Assembly (NCBI GenBank): GCA_026388655.1 | Contig: JAPLJI010000058.1 | Location: forward strand, 1-46,892 | From: Pseudomonadota bacterium | Lineage (GTDB): Bacteria > Desulfobacterota > JAPLJL01 | Direction: 5' to 3' | Length of the DNA: 46,892 bases | Shown: positions 32,803 to 42,533 of the stretch, piece after piece | Layout: the number at the start of each line of letters is the position of its first letter | Numbering within the stretch: position 1 is the stretch's first letter | Notes under the pieces: generated by a model | What the model saw: the letters and a program-made list of their open reading frames with translations, nothing else | What the model was told of the DNA's origin: nothing | Databases searched by the model: none | Translations under genes and position numbers: made by a program

Positions 32803-34578
32803 TCAAGCCTCGGCAAAACTTTTCAAAGTCTTGCACCGGGAGGGATGCCGCAATTTCTTGATCGCCTTGGCCTCGATCTGGCGGATCCGCTCCCGGGTGA
32901 CCGAGAAATTCCGGCCCACTTCCTCCAGGGTATGATCGCATTTCTCCCCGATCCCGAAACGCATGCGCAAGATCTTTTCCTCGCGCGGCGAAAGCGTGGA
33001 CAGGATCCGCTGCGTATGCTCGGAAAGGTTGCAGGAGCTGACCGTCTCCAGGGGGGAGACGATGTTCTTGTCCTCGATGAAGTCGCCCAGATGGCTGTCT
33101 TCCTCTTCCCCGATCGGGGTCTCCAGGGAGACCGGTTCCCGCGCGATCTTGAGCACATTGCGGACCTTGTCCTGGGGCAGCTCCATCTGCTCGGCGATTT
33201 CCTCCGGGGTGGGTTCGCGCCCGATCCCCTGCACCAAGTAGCGGGATGTCCGGATCAGTTTGTTGATCGTCTCGATCATGTGTACCGGGATCCGGATAGT
33301 CCGGGCCTGGTCGGCGATCGCCCGCGTGATCGCCTGCCGGATCCACCAAGTGGCGTAAGTGGAAAATTTATAGCCGCGCTGGTATTCGAATTTCTCGACC
33401 GCTTTCATCAGGCCGATGTTCCCTTCCTGGATCAGGTCCAGGAACTGCAGGCCCCGGTTGGTATATTTCTTGGCGATACTGACCACCAGGCGCAGGTTGG
33501 CCTCCACCAGCTCCCGCTTGGCCTCGCGCACGATTTCCTCCCCGGTCTTGACTTCCGAGAGCACCGACCGGAGCTCCCGGGCCCTCGAACCCGCGGTTTT
33601 CTCCACCTTGCGGATCCGGCCCTCGACCGCTTCGATCACCCGCTTCATTTCCCGCCCCCACTCGGGGGTTAAAAGCGTTCCGGTCTTGAGGTCCCGGATC
33701 CGCCCGTTCTTCTTGCTCTGGCCCCGGGAGACCCGGCCCAGGACCTGCTTGAGCTCCGGGACCCGGATCCCCATCCGATCCTCAATCCCCCGGATCTCTT
33801 CCTCCGCCTTGTCCACCCGGGAGACCAAGCTGTTCAGGCGGATGATAATCCTTTCAATCTGCCGGTCGGAAAGATCGATTTCCTCCAGGACCCCGAGCAG
33901 GAGCTCCTGGACCTTCTTCAACCGGCGGCGGTGTTTTTCCCGGCCTTTCCGGGAAAGCTGGGCGGCGCGCAGGGCCTGCTGAACCTCGAGTTTTTCCCGG
34001 TTCAGGCGGCGGGCTTTCTTGATCAAAGCCATAATCCGCTTCCGGCGTTCCTCGATATTGGCCGGGTCGATTTCCTCCTCGTTATTGTCGCGGTTGATCT
34101 CCCGCACCCGCACCCGTTTCTGGACCAGTCTCTCCCCCAATTCAATGATTTCCGGGATCGCGATGGAGGAGCCCAGGATCGCCTTGCGAACCCGCTGGAT
34201 CCCATCTTCGATCCGCTTGGCGATTTCCACCTCCCCCTCCCGGGTCAGAAGATCAATCCGCCCCATCTCCTTGAGATAGAGCTTGACCGGGTCGTTCACC
34301 GATACTTGCAGAGTCAGCTCGGGTACGATCTCTCCTTCCTCTTCCTTGCCCTCGAGCCCGGCGACGGGATACAAACGCACGTTGGGAACGGCATCGGTCA
34401 CCTCGATATCCATCTCCCCGAGCATCATCATCATGTTATCAAGCTGGTCCGGGGAAATCAGATCCGGCGGGAGCAGGTCATTAACCTCGTCGTAGGTCAG
34501 GTAGCCTTTTTCCTTCCCCATCCGGATCAACTTCTGGATTTCCTGGTTATGCAAGTCTTCCTTAAACTCTTCTGCCAT
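32803..34578 (-). CDS. rpoD: Primary sigma factor RpoD
   Basis: The 591-residue protein has region 1.1 at the N-terminus ([20 protein letters not shown]) and region 1.2 with [12 protein letters not shown] long charged insert follows, then region 2 with [34 protein letters not shown] and [12 protein letters not shown]. Region 3 has [13 protein letters not shown], and region 4.2 helix-turn-helix has [20 protein letters not shown]. The insert and region 1.1 mark a primary, not an alternative, sigma factor. The ATG at 34578 has GGAGGGG upstream and overlaps dnaG by 17 nt, which indicates coupling. Confidence 0.96.
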   Translation of the reverse strand: MAEEFKEDLHNQEIQKLIRMGKEKGYLTYDEVNDLLPPDLISPDQLDNMMMMLGEMDIEVTDAVPNVRLYPVAGLEGKEEEGEIVPELTLQVSVNDPVKLYLKEMGRIDLLTREGEVEIAKRIEDGIQRVRKAILGSSIAIPEIIELGERLVQKRVRVREINRDNNEEEIDPANIEERRKRIMALIKKARRLNREKLEVQQALRAAQLSRKGREKHRRRLKKVQELLLGVLEEIDLSDRQIERIIIRLNSLVSRVDKAEEEIRGIEDRMGIRVPELKQVLGRVSRGQSKKNGRIRDLKTGTLLTPEWGREMKRVIEAVEGRIRKVEKTAGSRARELRSVLSEVKTGEEIVREAKRELVEANLRLVVSIAKKYTNRGLQFLDLIQEGNIGLMKAVEKFEYQRGYKFSTYATWWIRQAITRAIADQARTIRIPVHMIETINKLIRTSRYLVQGIGREPTPEEIAEQMELPQDKVRNVLKIAREPVSLETPIGEEEDSHLGDFIEDKNIVSPLETVSSCNLSEHTQRILSTLSPREEKILRMRFGIGEKCDHTLEEVGRNFSVTRERIRQIEAKAIKKLRHPSRCKTLKSFAEA

Positions 34579-36430
34579 TTTGCCCCTCCCCCTTCCGCTG
34601 CAGATCTATTTCCAGCGTCTTTTCCTTTTGGATCAGGTTTTTCTTCTCCAAAAGCAAGCCGTGGATTTTCTCCGCGTCCCCCTTTCTTTCGGCATCGGCA
34701 ATCTGCCCAGAAATATTTAGCTGAGCTTCCTTAAGCTTAACCAAATGGACTCGGAGAAAACAATCCCGGACCACTTTCTCCCGTCCCGACGGAGTCAGGG
34801 ACTCCAGTTCGCTCCCTTTGACCGCCCAGAGCGAAAGCCACGCTTTTACCTCCTGGTCCAAAAGTTGATCGGCCAGGATCGCCGCTTCCACCTTGGCCCC
34901 TTCCTTTAAAGTGTCTCCAATCATCCGGGCCAGCTCCTGGAGACCCGGATGGGAGAAGAATTCTTCAATCTCGTCGGCCATCTTCCCGATCCGGAAGGGG
35001 TCCAGCAAAACAATCTCCATCAGCAATCTCTCCTCCACCGGCAGCTGGGCCCCGGGTTCGGCCGAAACCCGGCCGGCCGTCGCGGGTCCCCCCCCGGTGC
35101 GGGAACGGTTCTGGCGGCGCAGGATCTCCGCCTTTTCCCTGACCCGGGTCTCTTCCACCCCGATGCGCTCGGAGATCTCTTTCAGAAAAAGGCCCTGGGT
35201 CACCGGGTCGCCGACCTTGACGATATAAGACAGGGATTCCTCCAGGGTTTTCATTCTCCCGGCGGTGGATCGGCCGTTCCGGCTCTCCAGGTGCTGGAGA
35301 AAAAGTCCCAGCAAGGATTCCGAATGGCTGATCAGCGTCTGAAACTGCTCCGGCCCGCGCTTTCGGACAAAATCGTCGGGGTCCAGGCCCTCCGGGAGCA
35401 GGACCCCTTCCGCGGACAAACCTTTTTCCAGAAACAAGCCCAGAGACCTCCAGGCCGCCCTTCGCCCCGCCTCATCGCCGTCATAAATGGCCACCACCTT
35501 TTCTCCCATGCCCTGGAGCATCCCCACCTGGTCCAAGGTCAGGGCCGTTCCCAGGGTAGCCACGGTATAGTTCACCCCGGCCTGGTGCAGGATGATCAAA
35601 TCAAAATATCCCTCCACCAGGACGACGGTTCCTTTCTCCCGGATCGCGGAGCGGGCCTGGGTGAGCCCGTAGAGGTTCCGTCCCTTTTGATAAATCGGGG
35701 AATCGGAGGAATTAAGAAATTTCGGTTCGAACCTTTCCCGGTCTCCGGTCCCGCCTTCACCCCGTAAAATCCGTCCCCCGAAGCCTACCACCCGGCCGCG
35801 CGGATCCTCGATCGGGAAAATTATCCGGTCGCGAAACCGGTCCAGGCCTTTCCCCCCACCCCGGCCCGGGATCACCAATCCCAGTTTCTCGACCAGGGAC
35901 AGGTTTAAACCCTGCCGGGCCAGGTCATCCCGGAGGCCCGAGCCTTCCGGCCGGGCGTAACCCAGGGAAAACGCGATCCACATTTCCCGGCCGACTCCGC
36001 GGGAAAGCAGGTATTCCCGGGCCGGTTGACCCTCTTCTCCCTGGATATTTTTCAAATAATGCTCCCGGGCCTTGGTATTAATTTCCAGGAAGAGTTCCTT
36101 CTCCTCCCGGTATCTGCGCGCCTCTTTGGTATCGCGCAAGGGGGTTAATTTGATGCCGGCGCGGCGGGCCAGGAGTTCCACCGACTCGGGAAAAGTCAGG
36201 GACTCCTTCTTCATCAGGAAATTAAAAACCGTCCCGCCTTCTCCGCACCCGAAACAGTAATACATCTGTTTTTCGCGGCTGACCGAGAAAGAGGGGGTTT
36301 TTTCGGAATGGAAGGGGCAGAGGCCGGTAAAATTACGGCCGGCTTTTTTTAAACGGACATACTCGGAGATTACCTCGGCAATATCAGTCCGGTTCCGGAC
36401 TAACTCAATATCGGCCTGAGAAAATCCCAA
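34562..36430 (-). CDS. dnaG: DNA primase
   Basis: The 622-residue protein has the CHC2 zinc finger (Cys38, His41, Cys59, Cys62). The primase core follows, with the Toprim motifs [10 protein letters not shown] and [12 protein letters not shown]-terminal helical region that would bind the replicative helicase closes it. The TTG start at 36430 has GGAGAGGA upstream. Together with rpsU and rpoD it forms the classical macromolecular-synthesis block. The 232-nt gap to rpsU shows no gene and only weak signals. It primes lagging-strand DNA synthesis. Confidence 0.95.
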   Translation of the reverse strand: MGFSQADIELVRNRTDIAEVISEYVRLKKAGRNFTGLCPFHSEKTPSFSVSREKQMYYCFGCGEGGTVFNFLMKKESLTFPESVELLARRAGIKLTPLRDTKEARRYREEKELFLEINTKAREHYLKNIQGEEGQPAREYLLSRGVGREMWIAFSLGYARPEGSGLRDDLARQGLNLSLVEKLGLVIPGRGGGKGLDRFRDRIIFPIEDPRGRVVGFGGRILRGEGGTGDRERFEPKFLNSSDSPIYQKGRNLYGLTQARSAIREKGTVVLVEGYFDLIILHQAGVNYTVATLGTALTLDQVGMLQGMGEKVVAIYDGDEAGRRAAWRSLGLFLEKGLSAEGVLLPEGLDPDDFVRKRGPEQFQTLISHSESLLGLFLQHLESRNGRSTAGRMKTLEESLSYIVKVGDPVTQGLFLKEISERIGVEETRVREKAEILRRQNRSRTGGGPATAGRVSAEPGAQLPVEERLLMEIVLLDPFRIGKMADEIEEFFSHPGLQELARMIGDTLKEGAKVEAAILADQLLDQEVKAWLSLWAVKGSELESLTPSGREKVVRDCFLRVHLVKLKEAQLNISGQIADAERKGDAEKIHGLLLEKKNLIQKEKTLEIDLQRKGEGQNGRRV

Positions 36431-36662
36431 TGGGAATCCTCTCCTCTGAAGTTGAGGTTGATTTCCTCCAGAAAGGAGAACAAGACATCTGAATTAAGAT
36501 TAAAAAAAACGGAAAAACAAAATCTTCAGGATAATTTTTGATTGCTTTCTCTTATCCCGGGTGAGAATCCGACGCCCGCAACTTCACCGTTTCCGGCTAT
36601 CTATTTTGCGAATTCGTCCCTGCGAAAACTGGTTATTTTTATTGGTCAAACTCAAATCGCGA

Positions 36663-36860
36663 TTAAGCCCGAGAAATTCTGATCCGCTTGGCCGCCCGTT
36701 TTCGGGCCGCGATCGCTTTTTTCTTTCTCTTGACGCTGGGCTTTTCGAAATGCTCGCGCTTGCGGATCTCGGACAGAATGCCTTCCCGCTCACATTGCCG
36801 TTTAAATCTTCTTAGCGCGCTTTCAAATGACTCGTTCTCTTTAACCCGAACATATGTCAT
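36663..36860 (-). CDS. rpsU: 30S ribosomal protein S21
   Basis: The 65-residue basic protein reads [20 protein letters not shown], then [20 protein letters not shown] and a Lys/Arg-rich tail, the standard bS21. AAAGGGGTGAT lies about 5 nt before the ATG. A strong promoter stands right upstream. It is the first gene of the rpsU-dnaG-rpoD block. S21 sits near the anti-Shine-Dalgarno end of 16S rRNA during initiation. Confidence 0.95.
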   Translation of the reverse strand: MTYVRVKENESFESALRRFKRQCEREGILSEIRKREHFEKPSVKRKKKAIAARKRAAKRIRISRA

Positions 36861-36888
36861 TCAATATCACCCCTTTCATAAGGAAGTA

Positions 36889-36916
36889 ATTATATAGGTC
36901 AAATGCCGTTCGTCAA
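36889..36916 (-). promoter_or_regulatory. Sigma-70 promoter of rpsU
   Basis: On the minus strand TTGACG (36916-36911) and a perfect TATAAT (36894-36889) are separated by 16 nt. Transcription would start near 36882, about 22 nt before the rpsU ATG. It fits in the 59-nt gap behind the response-regulator stop and is the best promoter match in the window. Confidence 0.7.
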
Positions 36917-36919
36917 TGC

Positions 36920-37702
36920 TCACCACTTGATTAATTTTCTCAAATCCCGGGCCTTTCTCCGGCTCAAAGGGACGGATTTGCGGTTGTCCATGATCAATTC
37001 ATAGCTCCCCAGCTTGGTCCGGTTGATCTGGTCGATCCGGTTCAAATTGATCAGAAATCCCCGGTGAGGCCGGAAAAATTTCCCGGAGCCGAAATCCCGC
37101 TCGATTTCTTCCAGGGTTCGGTAGTTTACCATTCCCTTGAAATCCGATCCGTAAGCGTTGACCACCCCGTCCTCAATGGCAAAGCAGATGATATCGTCCG
37201 GGTTGATCAGCACGGCGCTCCCCGCCTTGCGGATCGAAATCCGCTTTTTCTCCATCTGTTCCAGGGGCGCGCCCAGGCGGCGGATGAGGTCTTCCCAGGG
37301 CGGGGCCTGGGCCCGCGACCTGCCGGCGATTTCCTTCCGAACCCTCTCCACTACTTCCCGCAGGCGGTTAAAATCCACCGGCTTGAGGAGGTAATCCAGC
37401 GCCCAGGACTCAAAGGCCTTCAGAGCGTATTTATTATAGGCGGTGACAAAAACCACCTGCGGACGCTCTTCCAGGTCTTTCAGGCGCTTGGCCACCTCGA
37501 TCCCGTCGAAGCCGGGCATCCGGATGTCCAGAAAAGCCAGGTCCGGGCTGACCTTCTCAATCGTTTCCAGGGCTTCCTTGCCGTTGCTGGCCTCGGCCAC
37601 GATCTCCACCCCCGGGATCTGGTCGAGAAAATAACGCAAACCTTCCCGGGCGGGCGATTCATCATCCGCGATTACCACCCTGAGCTTTTCGATCTCTCCC
37701 AT
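36920..37702 (-). CDS. LytTR-family response regulator
   Basis: From the ATG at 37702 (GGAAGG about 7 nt upstream; an ATG at 37717 is also in frame) the protein has 260 residues. The receiver domain shows VVIADDESP with the acidic pair (13-14) and FLDIRMPG with phospho-acceptor Asp59. The C-terminal LytTR DNA-binding domain (about 160-260) has the typical FFRPHRGFLINLNRI and VPLSRRKARDL blocks. It would be phosphorylated by the LytS-like kinase encoded 37 nt upstream. LytTR regulators act on cell-surface, autolysis or metabolite-uptake genes. The target here is unknown. Confidence 0.92.
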   Translation of the reverse strand: MGEIEKLRVVIADDESPAREGLRYFLDQIPGVEIVAEASNGKEALETIEKVSPDLAFLDIRMPGFDGIEVAKRLKDLEERPQVVFVTAYNKYALKAFESWALDYLLKPVDFNRLREVVERVRKEIAGRSRAQAPPWEDLIRRLGAPLEQMEKKRISIRKAGSAVLINPDDIICFAIEDGVVNAYGSDFKGMVNYRTLEEIERDFGSGKFFRPHRGFLINLNRIDQINRTKLGSYELIMDNRKSVPLSRRKARDLRKLIKW

Positions 37703-37739
37703 GTTCACCTTCCCCATTTTTGGGATAACCAGACGGTCA

Positions 37740-39083
37740 TCACCGGAGCAAAGCCTCGTGAATAAATCCGTATCCGGGGACGAACACCTCGACCTCGGTT
37801 CCTCCCCCGGGGCGATTTTTGATCACCAGATGATAGTCATTTCCGTAAATCGTCCGCAGACGCTCTTCGACATTTTTCAAGCCCCCGCCCTCACCCAGCC
37901 GGGTCTCCCCGATATCCTCGGCGAAATCCTCGCTGCTTTCGATCCCCACCCCGTTGTCCCGGACCCGGATGATCACCCCCCCATCCTGCGGGGCGGTATT
38001 GATCTCCACCGTGCCCCCTTTCGGACTGGGGGCGATCCCGTGGTTGACCGCGTTCTCCACCAGGGGCTGTAAAACCATGGTGGGAATCAGCGCGTCCTCG
38101 GTGTCGGGATGAATTTCCTTCTGGATCTGCAGGCGCGACCCGTAGCGGGCCTGCTCGATGTTAAGGTAATCATCCACGAATTCCAGCTCCTGCTTCAGGG
38201 GGATGATCTCCCGGGGATCGTCGAAAAGCCGCCGGAGCATCCCGGAGAGCTCCCCGATCAGAAAGCGGCTGCGCTCGGGGTTGGTCAGGGACTGGGTGGA
38301 GATGGTATTGAGGGTGTTAAAGAGAAAGTGGGGGTTGATCTGCCGCCGCAGGGCTTCCAGGCGGGCCTGCGCGAGCTTGGTGTTGCTCTGGGAAAGGTGC
38401 TCCTCGATCCGGACATGGTTCCAGATCCAGAGCGGAATCCCCACGCAGGAGGCATTAAAGAGCAGGATAAAAAAGACCGCCACGGGATTGGTGCTGGTCA
38501 ATGCGAATACCATTCCGGGGAAGAAGGAAAAAATCATCCGCAGGGAATCCAGCAAAACAAAGGTTAACAGGGGATAGGTTTCGAAGGGCACGCTTCGATC
38601 ACGCAGATAACTCCACACCAAGCGGTAAGCCACGACCGGGGGCAGCGGGAATGTTTTGTAGGGATGGATTTTTTCCGGCCGCGCTTTAAAGATCATTCCC
38701 CCGGCAATCCCCGCCAGGATAAAAAACAGGAGGTTAAGGTGCTCGCCCGTGAGTAGGGAAAAGATTCCGATGATGGAGCCCAGCATGACCCCGGCCGGCC
38801 AGCCCTCGGTCAGGCCGATTAAAAAAATCCCTTCCATCGTTAAATCCGCGGGCTGGTAACCGTAAATCAGGCGGGAAAAGAAACCCAGCAGCAACAAACC
38901 GCCAAAACTGAAATTGAACGCGAGCCACTGGGTCCGGTTCTTTTTTTCCTGCAGCAACAGCCGGCGGAAACGGTGGCTCAACGCCACCACCGCCGCGAAG
39001 CAGGCCATGATGCCCGCTTTAAGGGTCAGGGTGACCAGCAGGCCCTGGATCCGGTTTAAATCCACAAAATCGATTGGAAACAT
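37740..39083 (-). CDS. LytS-like sensor histidine kinase (5TMR_LYT type)
   Basis: The 447-residue protein starts with about six to eight hydrophobic helices (to about residue 222). These include the GLTEGWPAGVMLGSIIGI segment common to 5TMR_LYT sensors. The kinase module follows: QINPHFLFNTLNTI with His252 as phosphorylation site (HisKA_7TM / His_kinase class), LVENAVNHGI (N box), RDNGVGI (G1) and GGGLKNVEERL (G2). No periplasmic sensor domain is seen, so it likely senses a membrane or small-molecule cue. It precedes the LytTR regulator gene by 37 nt and should be cotranscribed with it. Confidence 0.9.
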   Translation of the reverse strand: MFPIDFVDLNRIQGLLVTLTLKAGIMACFAAVVALSHRFRRLLLQEKKNRTQWLAFNFSFGGLLLLGFFSRLIYGYQPADLTMEGIFLIGLTEGWPAGVMLGSIIGIFSLLTGEHLNLLFFILAGIAGGMIFKARPEKIHPYKTFPLPPVVAYRLVWSYLRDRSVPFETYPLLTFVLLDSLRMIFSFFPGMVFALTSTNPVAVFFILLFNASCVGIPLWIWNHVRIEEHLSQSNTKLAQARLEALRRQINPHFLFNTLNTISTQSLTNPERSRFLIGELSGMLRRLFDDPREIIPLKQELEFVDDYLNIEQARYGSRLQIQKEIHPDTEDALIPTMVLQPLVENAVNHGIAPSPKGGTVEINTAPQDGGVIIRVRDNGVGIESSEDFAEDIGETRLGEGGGLKNVEERLRTIYGNDYHLVIKNRPGGGTEVEVFVPGYGFIHEALLR

Positions 39084-39203
39084 AGCCTATATTTAACCCC
39101 CCCTTTAAGTTAAATTCAATGTTCGGTTATACCCTGATAATGGAAGTCACCAATCACCAAATCTCAATGACCAAATAATGCAGTTATTATTTCCTAATGC
39201 TTC

Positions 39204-39352
39204 GTAGTCGCCCGATTTACTTGTCCCGACTTCAGAGGGATTTATCCCGACATCGGAGGGATCGGACGCTTTTGAAAACCGCCGATCCCCTCAGCGAAGG
39301 GACAAGTGAATCGGCAGGCTACAAAATAATCCGCCCGCGAAAGACGGAGGAA
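39204..39352. repeat. REPIN-like palindrome with GTAG / CTAC ends
   Basis: The left arm GTAGTCGCCCGATTTACTTG (to TCCC) is matched by GGGACAAGTGAATCGGCAGG and CTAC at the right, giving a stem of over 20 bp with few mismatches. The inside holds further short palindromes (GAGGGAT, ATCCC). A shorter relative, sharing the flank TAATCC.CCCGCGAA, is at 45819-45905. It lies in the 374-nt gap 39084-39457, which has no gene; the right end of that gap carries the tetR promoter. Confidence 0.75.
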
Positions 39353-39391
39353 TGGATTCAATCGCATTTTTCGAGTTTAATTATTTAAGAC

Positions 39392-39420
39392 TTGACAACT
39401 CGAATCCTTACTATTATTTT
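39392..39420 (+). promoter_or_regulatory. Candidate sigma-70 promoter of the tetR-efflux run
   Basis: A perfect TTGACA (39392-39397) is followed after 17 nt by TATTTT (39415-39420). The surroundings are AT-rich. A start near 39427 would leave a leader of about 30 nt. Confidence 0.5.
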
Positions 39421-39434
39421 TGAACCATTGTTCA
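39421..39434. promoter_or_regulatory. Candidate TetR operator
   Basis: TGAAC-CATT-GTTCA is a perfect 5-bp dyad with a 4-nt spacer placed over the predicted transcription start. A looser dyad (TTGAATA...ATTCCAA) follows at 39439-39455. Dyads over the promoter are the usual site of TetR autoregulation, so the adjacent repressor gene is the natural candidate. Confidence 0.4.
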
Positions 39435-39457
39435 TTTTTTGAATATTTATTCCAAAT

Positions 39458-40096
39458 ATGCCTAACTCAGGTCGAAAAGAACGAGAGCAAACCCGTCACC
39501 GCCAGGAAATCCTGACCGCCGCCGAAAACGTCTTTGTCCGCAAGGGTTTTTTCAATACCACCATGAACGAGATCGCCCGGGCCGCGGAATTCGGGGTCGG
39601 AACCATTTATCAGTATTTCTCCAGCAAAGAAGAGCTCTATGCCACCCTGATCCTGGAAAGGACCGATGAAATCATGGATGCCCTCATCCTCTCCGCCCGC
39701 AAAGCCCCCGATCCGATCGGCAAAATTAAAACGCTGATTAATGAACAGCTGAAAATCTTCGATGCCAACAAGGGATTTATCCGCCTGATGGCCGCGGAAA
39801 TAGATACCCCCACCTCTCCCGAGGAAACCCGGAGCCGGCTCCGGTCGGAAATAGACTCAACCTACCAGCGTTTTCTGGAAGCGATCGAAAAAATATTTTC
39901 CGAAGGAATCAAGCTGGGGGTATTCCGGAATTTTCCCCCGAGAAAAATGACTGTCGCCCTCCAGGGTATCGTCACCGGATTCGTCTCGGAATGGTATCGC
40001 TCCGGCTTCCAGGAAAAATTATCCGATAATTCCGACCTCATTCTGAAAATCTTTTTTGACAGCCTGGAAATCCCGCCGGGCCGCGAAAATAAATGA
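39458..40096 (+). CDS. TetR/AcrR-family transcriptional regulator
   Basis: The 212-residue protein has the TetR N-terminal helix-turn-helix: RQEILTAAENVFVRKGFFNT, then TMNEIARAAEFGVGTIYQYF and SSKEELY. A helical ligand and dimer domain follows, with LIRLMAAEID-like sequence (FIRLMAAEID) and a C-terminal helix. It most likely represses the tolC-adaptor-RND genes that follow on the same strand after a 43-nt gap. The inducer is unknown. Confidence 0.93.
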   Translation: MPNSGRKEREQTRHRQEILTAAENVFVRKGFFNTTMNEIARAAEFGVGTIYQYFSSKEELYATLILERTDEIMDALILSARKAPDPIGKIKTLINEQLKIFDANKGFIRLMAAEIDTPTSPEETRSRLRSEIDSTYQRFLEAIEKIFSEGIKLGVFRNFPPRKMTVALQGIVTGFVSEWYRSGFQEKLSDNSDLILKIFFDSLEIPPGRENK

Positions 40097-40139
40097 AAAT
40101 AATCCGATCCTTGAAGATCCCCGCCCCGAGGAGGCCAAA

Positions 40140-41465
40140 ATGAATCGATATTTATCAAAATCCCTCTTCCTTATATTAATAAGCATCTCCTTTTATCTAA
40201 TCCCTCTCTCCCTGCCCGCCTCCGTCCAGGCCTTCACCCTGAACGAAGCCATCCGCATCGGCCTGGAAAAGAATCCCAATATCCTGAGGGCTCAGGAGGA
40301 TATTAATGTTGCCAAAAGCCAGACCCTCCAGGCCCGCTCAGCCCTTATCCCAAAAATTGATGCCAAGGCCACCTACATGCCTAACAGCCTCGAAAAAACC
40401 GCTGTTCCTGAAGCATTCAAGAGTGTTATGCCTGACCTCGATATGACCAATGAATACTCACTGGAATTAAATTTCGTACAACCTCTCTTTTCCGGGGGTA
40501 AAATCTGGTATGCCAATCAGCAAGCCTCCCTCAATGTCTCGGTATCCAGGGAGAAGCTCCGCCAGACGCAGAACGAACTGATCCTTTCGATCACCCAGGC
40601 CTTCGACGGGGTAATCCTGGCCCGGGAATACATCCAGGTCATGCAGGAAGCGATCAACCTTACCGAGGAAAATCTTCAGGTCATCCGGGCCCGCTATCGC
40701 AACGGGGAAACCCTGGAGTTCGAGGTCCTCCGCGCGGAGGTCGAGCTCCTGAATCTCAAACCCCAGCTCATCGAAGCCAGGAATAAGCTCGAACTGGCCA
40801 ACTCCGGGCTGAAATTCCTTCTCGGAATGGATCCAAGCGAAAAGATCGAGGTCTCCGGGAGCCTGACCCCGTCGGAATTCAACCCCGATCTTAACTCCTG
40901 CCTCCAGACCGCCCTGGAAAAACGCCCGGAAGTGGCGCAGTTGAATTACCAGAAAAAAATCGTTCATCACCTGGTCAAATACGCTCAGGCCGGTTACAGC
41001 CCGGACCTGGCCGCGGTTTTTCAATTTACCGAGCAATCTTTCAACCATATTAATAAAGGATGGGAGAAAGGATATAACGGCCTCCTGGTCCTCTCGGTCC
41101 CGATTTTCAACGGCTTTTACACCCATGGTAAAATCAAAGAGGCCAAGGGGCTTCTGGCCTCGGTTTCCATCGGCTTGAACCAGCTCAAGGACGGGATCCG
41201 GCTCGAGGTGGAGCAGGCCTATTTAAACCTCAATCAGTCCCGGGAAATCGTCGCCGCCAGCCAGGAAACCGTCAAGAAAGCCGAGCGGAGCGTGGAAATC
41301 GCCAAGGCCCAGTATGCCGTGGGTTACATCACCAGCCTGGACATGATGGGGGCCCGGCTGGCGCTCACCCAGGCCCGGACCAGCTATTTGAAGTCACTGT
41401 ATGATTTCATCGTCGCCAAGGCCCAGATGGAAAAAGCCATGGGCACGATCGGGGAAAAGAGTTAA
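40140..41465 (+). CDS. tolC: TolC-family outer-membrane efflux protein
   Basis: From the ATG at 40140, with GAGGAGG 5 nt upstream, the protein has 441 residues. An upstream ATG in frame would add 28 unlikely residues. A Sec signal (FLILISISFYLIPLSLPA) ends near SVQAF. Two OEP repeats follow, each with long helices: FTLNEAIRIGLEKNPNILRA and SLTPSEFNPDLNSCLQTALE start the halves, and VEQAYLNLNQSREIVAASQE is a typical coiled-coil arm. It forms the outer-membrane channel for the pump encoded next. Confidence 0.93.
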   Translation: MNRYLSKSLFLILISISFYLIPLSLPASVQAFTLNEAIRIGLEKNPNILRAQEDINVAKSQTLQARSALIPKIDAKATYMPNSLEKTAVPEAFKSVMPDLDMTNEYSLELNFVQPLFSGGKIWYANQQASLNVSVSREKLRQTQNELILSITQAFDGVILAREYIQVMQEAINLTEENLQVIRARYRNGETLEFEVLRAEVELLNLKPQLIEARNKLELANSGLKFLLGMDPSEKIEVSGSLTPSEFNPDLNSCLQTALEKRPEVAQLNYQKKIVHHLVKYAQAGYSPDLAAVFQFTEQSFNHINKGWEKGYNGLLVLSVPIFNGFYTHGKIKEAKGLLASVSIGLNQLKDGIRLEVEQAYLNLNQSREIVAASQETVKKAERSVEIAKAQYAVGYITSLDMMGARLALTQARTSYLKSLYDFIVAKAQMEKAMGTIGEKS

Positions 41466-41504
41466 TCAGAAAACTGAAATCGGATAAATATTCCGGAGGG
41501 GAAA

Positions 41505-42425
41505 ATGGGGAAAACGAAGAAAATCTTAATCATTGTCGGAATCATCGTGGCCGGCATCGTCCTATTCCGCGGATACCAGGTCATTAAAGCCCGGAAGGTT
41601 CAAAAATCCGATGAAGTCCGGAAGATCCCGGTGACCGTTGAGCCGGTGCAACAGGGGAATATCCGCGACATTATTTATTTTAATGGTGACATCAAAGCCC
41701 AGGATGAGGTGGACGTGTTTCCCAAGGTGCCGGGCAAACTCGTCGAGAACCGGGTCAAGGAAGGTGATCAGGTCAAAAAGGATCAGATCGTCGCCATGGT
41801 CGACCGGGACATCACCGGGATGAAATATGAGCTTTCGGAGGTCGCTTCCCCCATCTCCGGAATCATCGCCAAGGTATATAACGATCCCGGCGCGGGCCTG
41901 AGTCCCCCCACCATGAGCATGTCCATGGGCACCCCGATCGTCCGGATTGTGAGAGTAGACAAGGTCAAAGTCCTGATCGACATCCCCGAGTACCAGACCT
42001 CCAAGCTCAAAAAAGACCTCCCGGCGAAAATTAGGGTTGATGCCTTTCCCGACCGGGAATTCCCCGGCAACGTCTCGATGATCACTCCGGTGGTTGACCC
42101 CCTCACCCGGACTACCCGGGCCGAAATCGAGATCCCCAACCCGGACCATCTGCTCCGGCCGGGAATGTTCGCCCGGGTCAACTTAATCGTGAGCGAAAAA
42201 AAGAACCTGGTGATCGCCCCCGTGCGCGCACTTCTGAAAATTGAATCGAAAGACTATGTTTTTGTGACCGAAAACGGGATGGCCAAAAAAAAGGAACTGA
42301 AGCTGGGAATCCGAGAGGAAGAAAAAATCGAGGTGATCTCCGGCCTTTCCCGGGGGGAAGATCTCGTCATAGTCGGCCAGGAAATGCTTACCGATGGGCT
42401 GCCGGTGGAAATTGAAAAAGAATAA
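41505..42425 (+). CDS. RND periplasmic adaptor (membrane fusion protein) without alpha-hairpin
   Basis: The 306-residue protein has an N-terminal membrane anchor (about 6-22, ILIIVGIIVAGIVLF). Its lipoyl half-motif (VFPKVPGKLVENRVKEGDQV, about 71-90) is followed almost at once by the second half (VASPISGIIAKVYNDPG, about 113-129). Only about ten residues lie between, where most adaptors carry a coiled-coil hairpin of several dozen residues that meets TolC. Beta-barrel and membrane-proximal domains follow (VKVLIDIPEYQ, LRPGMFARVNLIV, VFVTENGMAKKKEL). It links the RND pump to TolC. GGAGGGG precedes the ATG. A hairpin-less adaptor is known in Borrelia BesA. Confidence 0.92.
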   Translation: MGKTKKILIIVGIIVAGIVLFRGYQVIKARKVQKSDEVRKIPVTVEPVQQGNIRDIIYFNGDIKAQDEVDVFPKVPGKLVENRVKEGDQVKKDQIVAMVDRDITGMKYELSEVASPISGIIAKVYNDPGAGLSPPTMSMSMGTPIVRIVRVDKVKVLIDIPEYQTSKLKKDLPAKIRVDAFPDREFPGNVSMITPVVDPLTRTTRAEIEIPNPDHLLRPGMFARVNLIVSEKKNLVIAPVRALLKIESKDYVFVTENGMAKKKELKLGIREEEKIEVISGLSRGEDLVIVGQEMLTDGLPVEIEKE

Positions 42426-42533
42426 GCAGGTAATAGGTCAAAGTTGAAGGGTGAAAAGTTCAGAGGTTCAACATCCAAAGCAGGAGGCCGGGCGTCCCGC
42501 CTGGCAAATAGATAATAGAAAGGTAATTGATCA

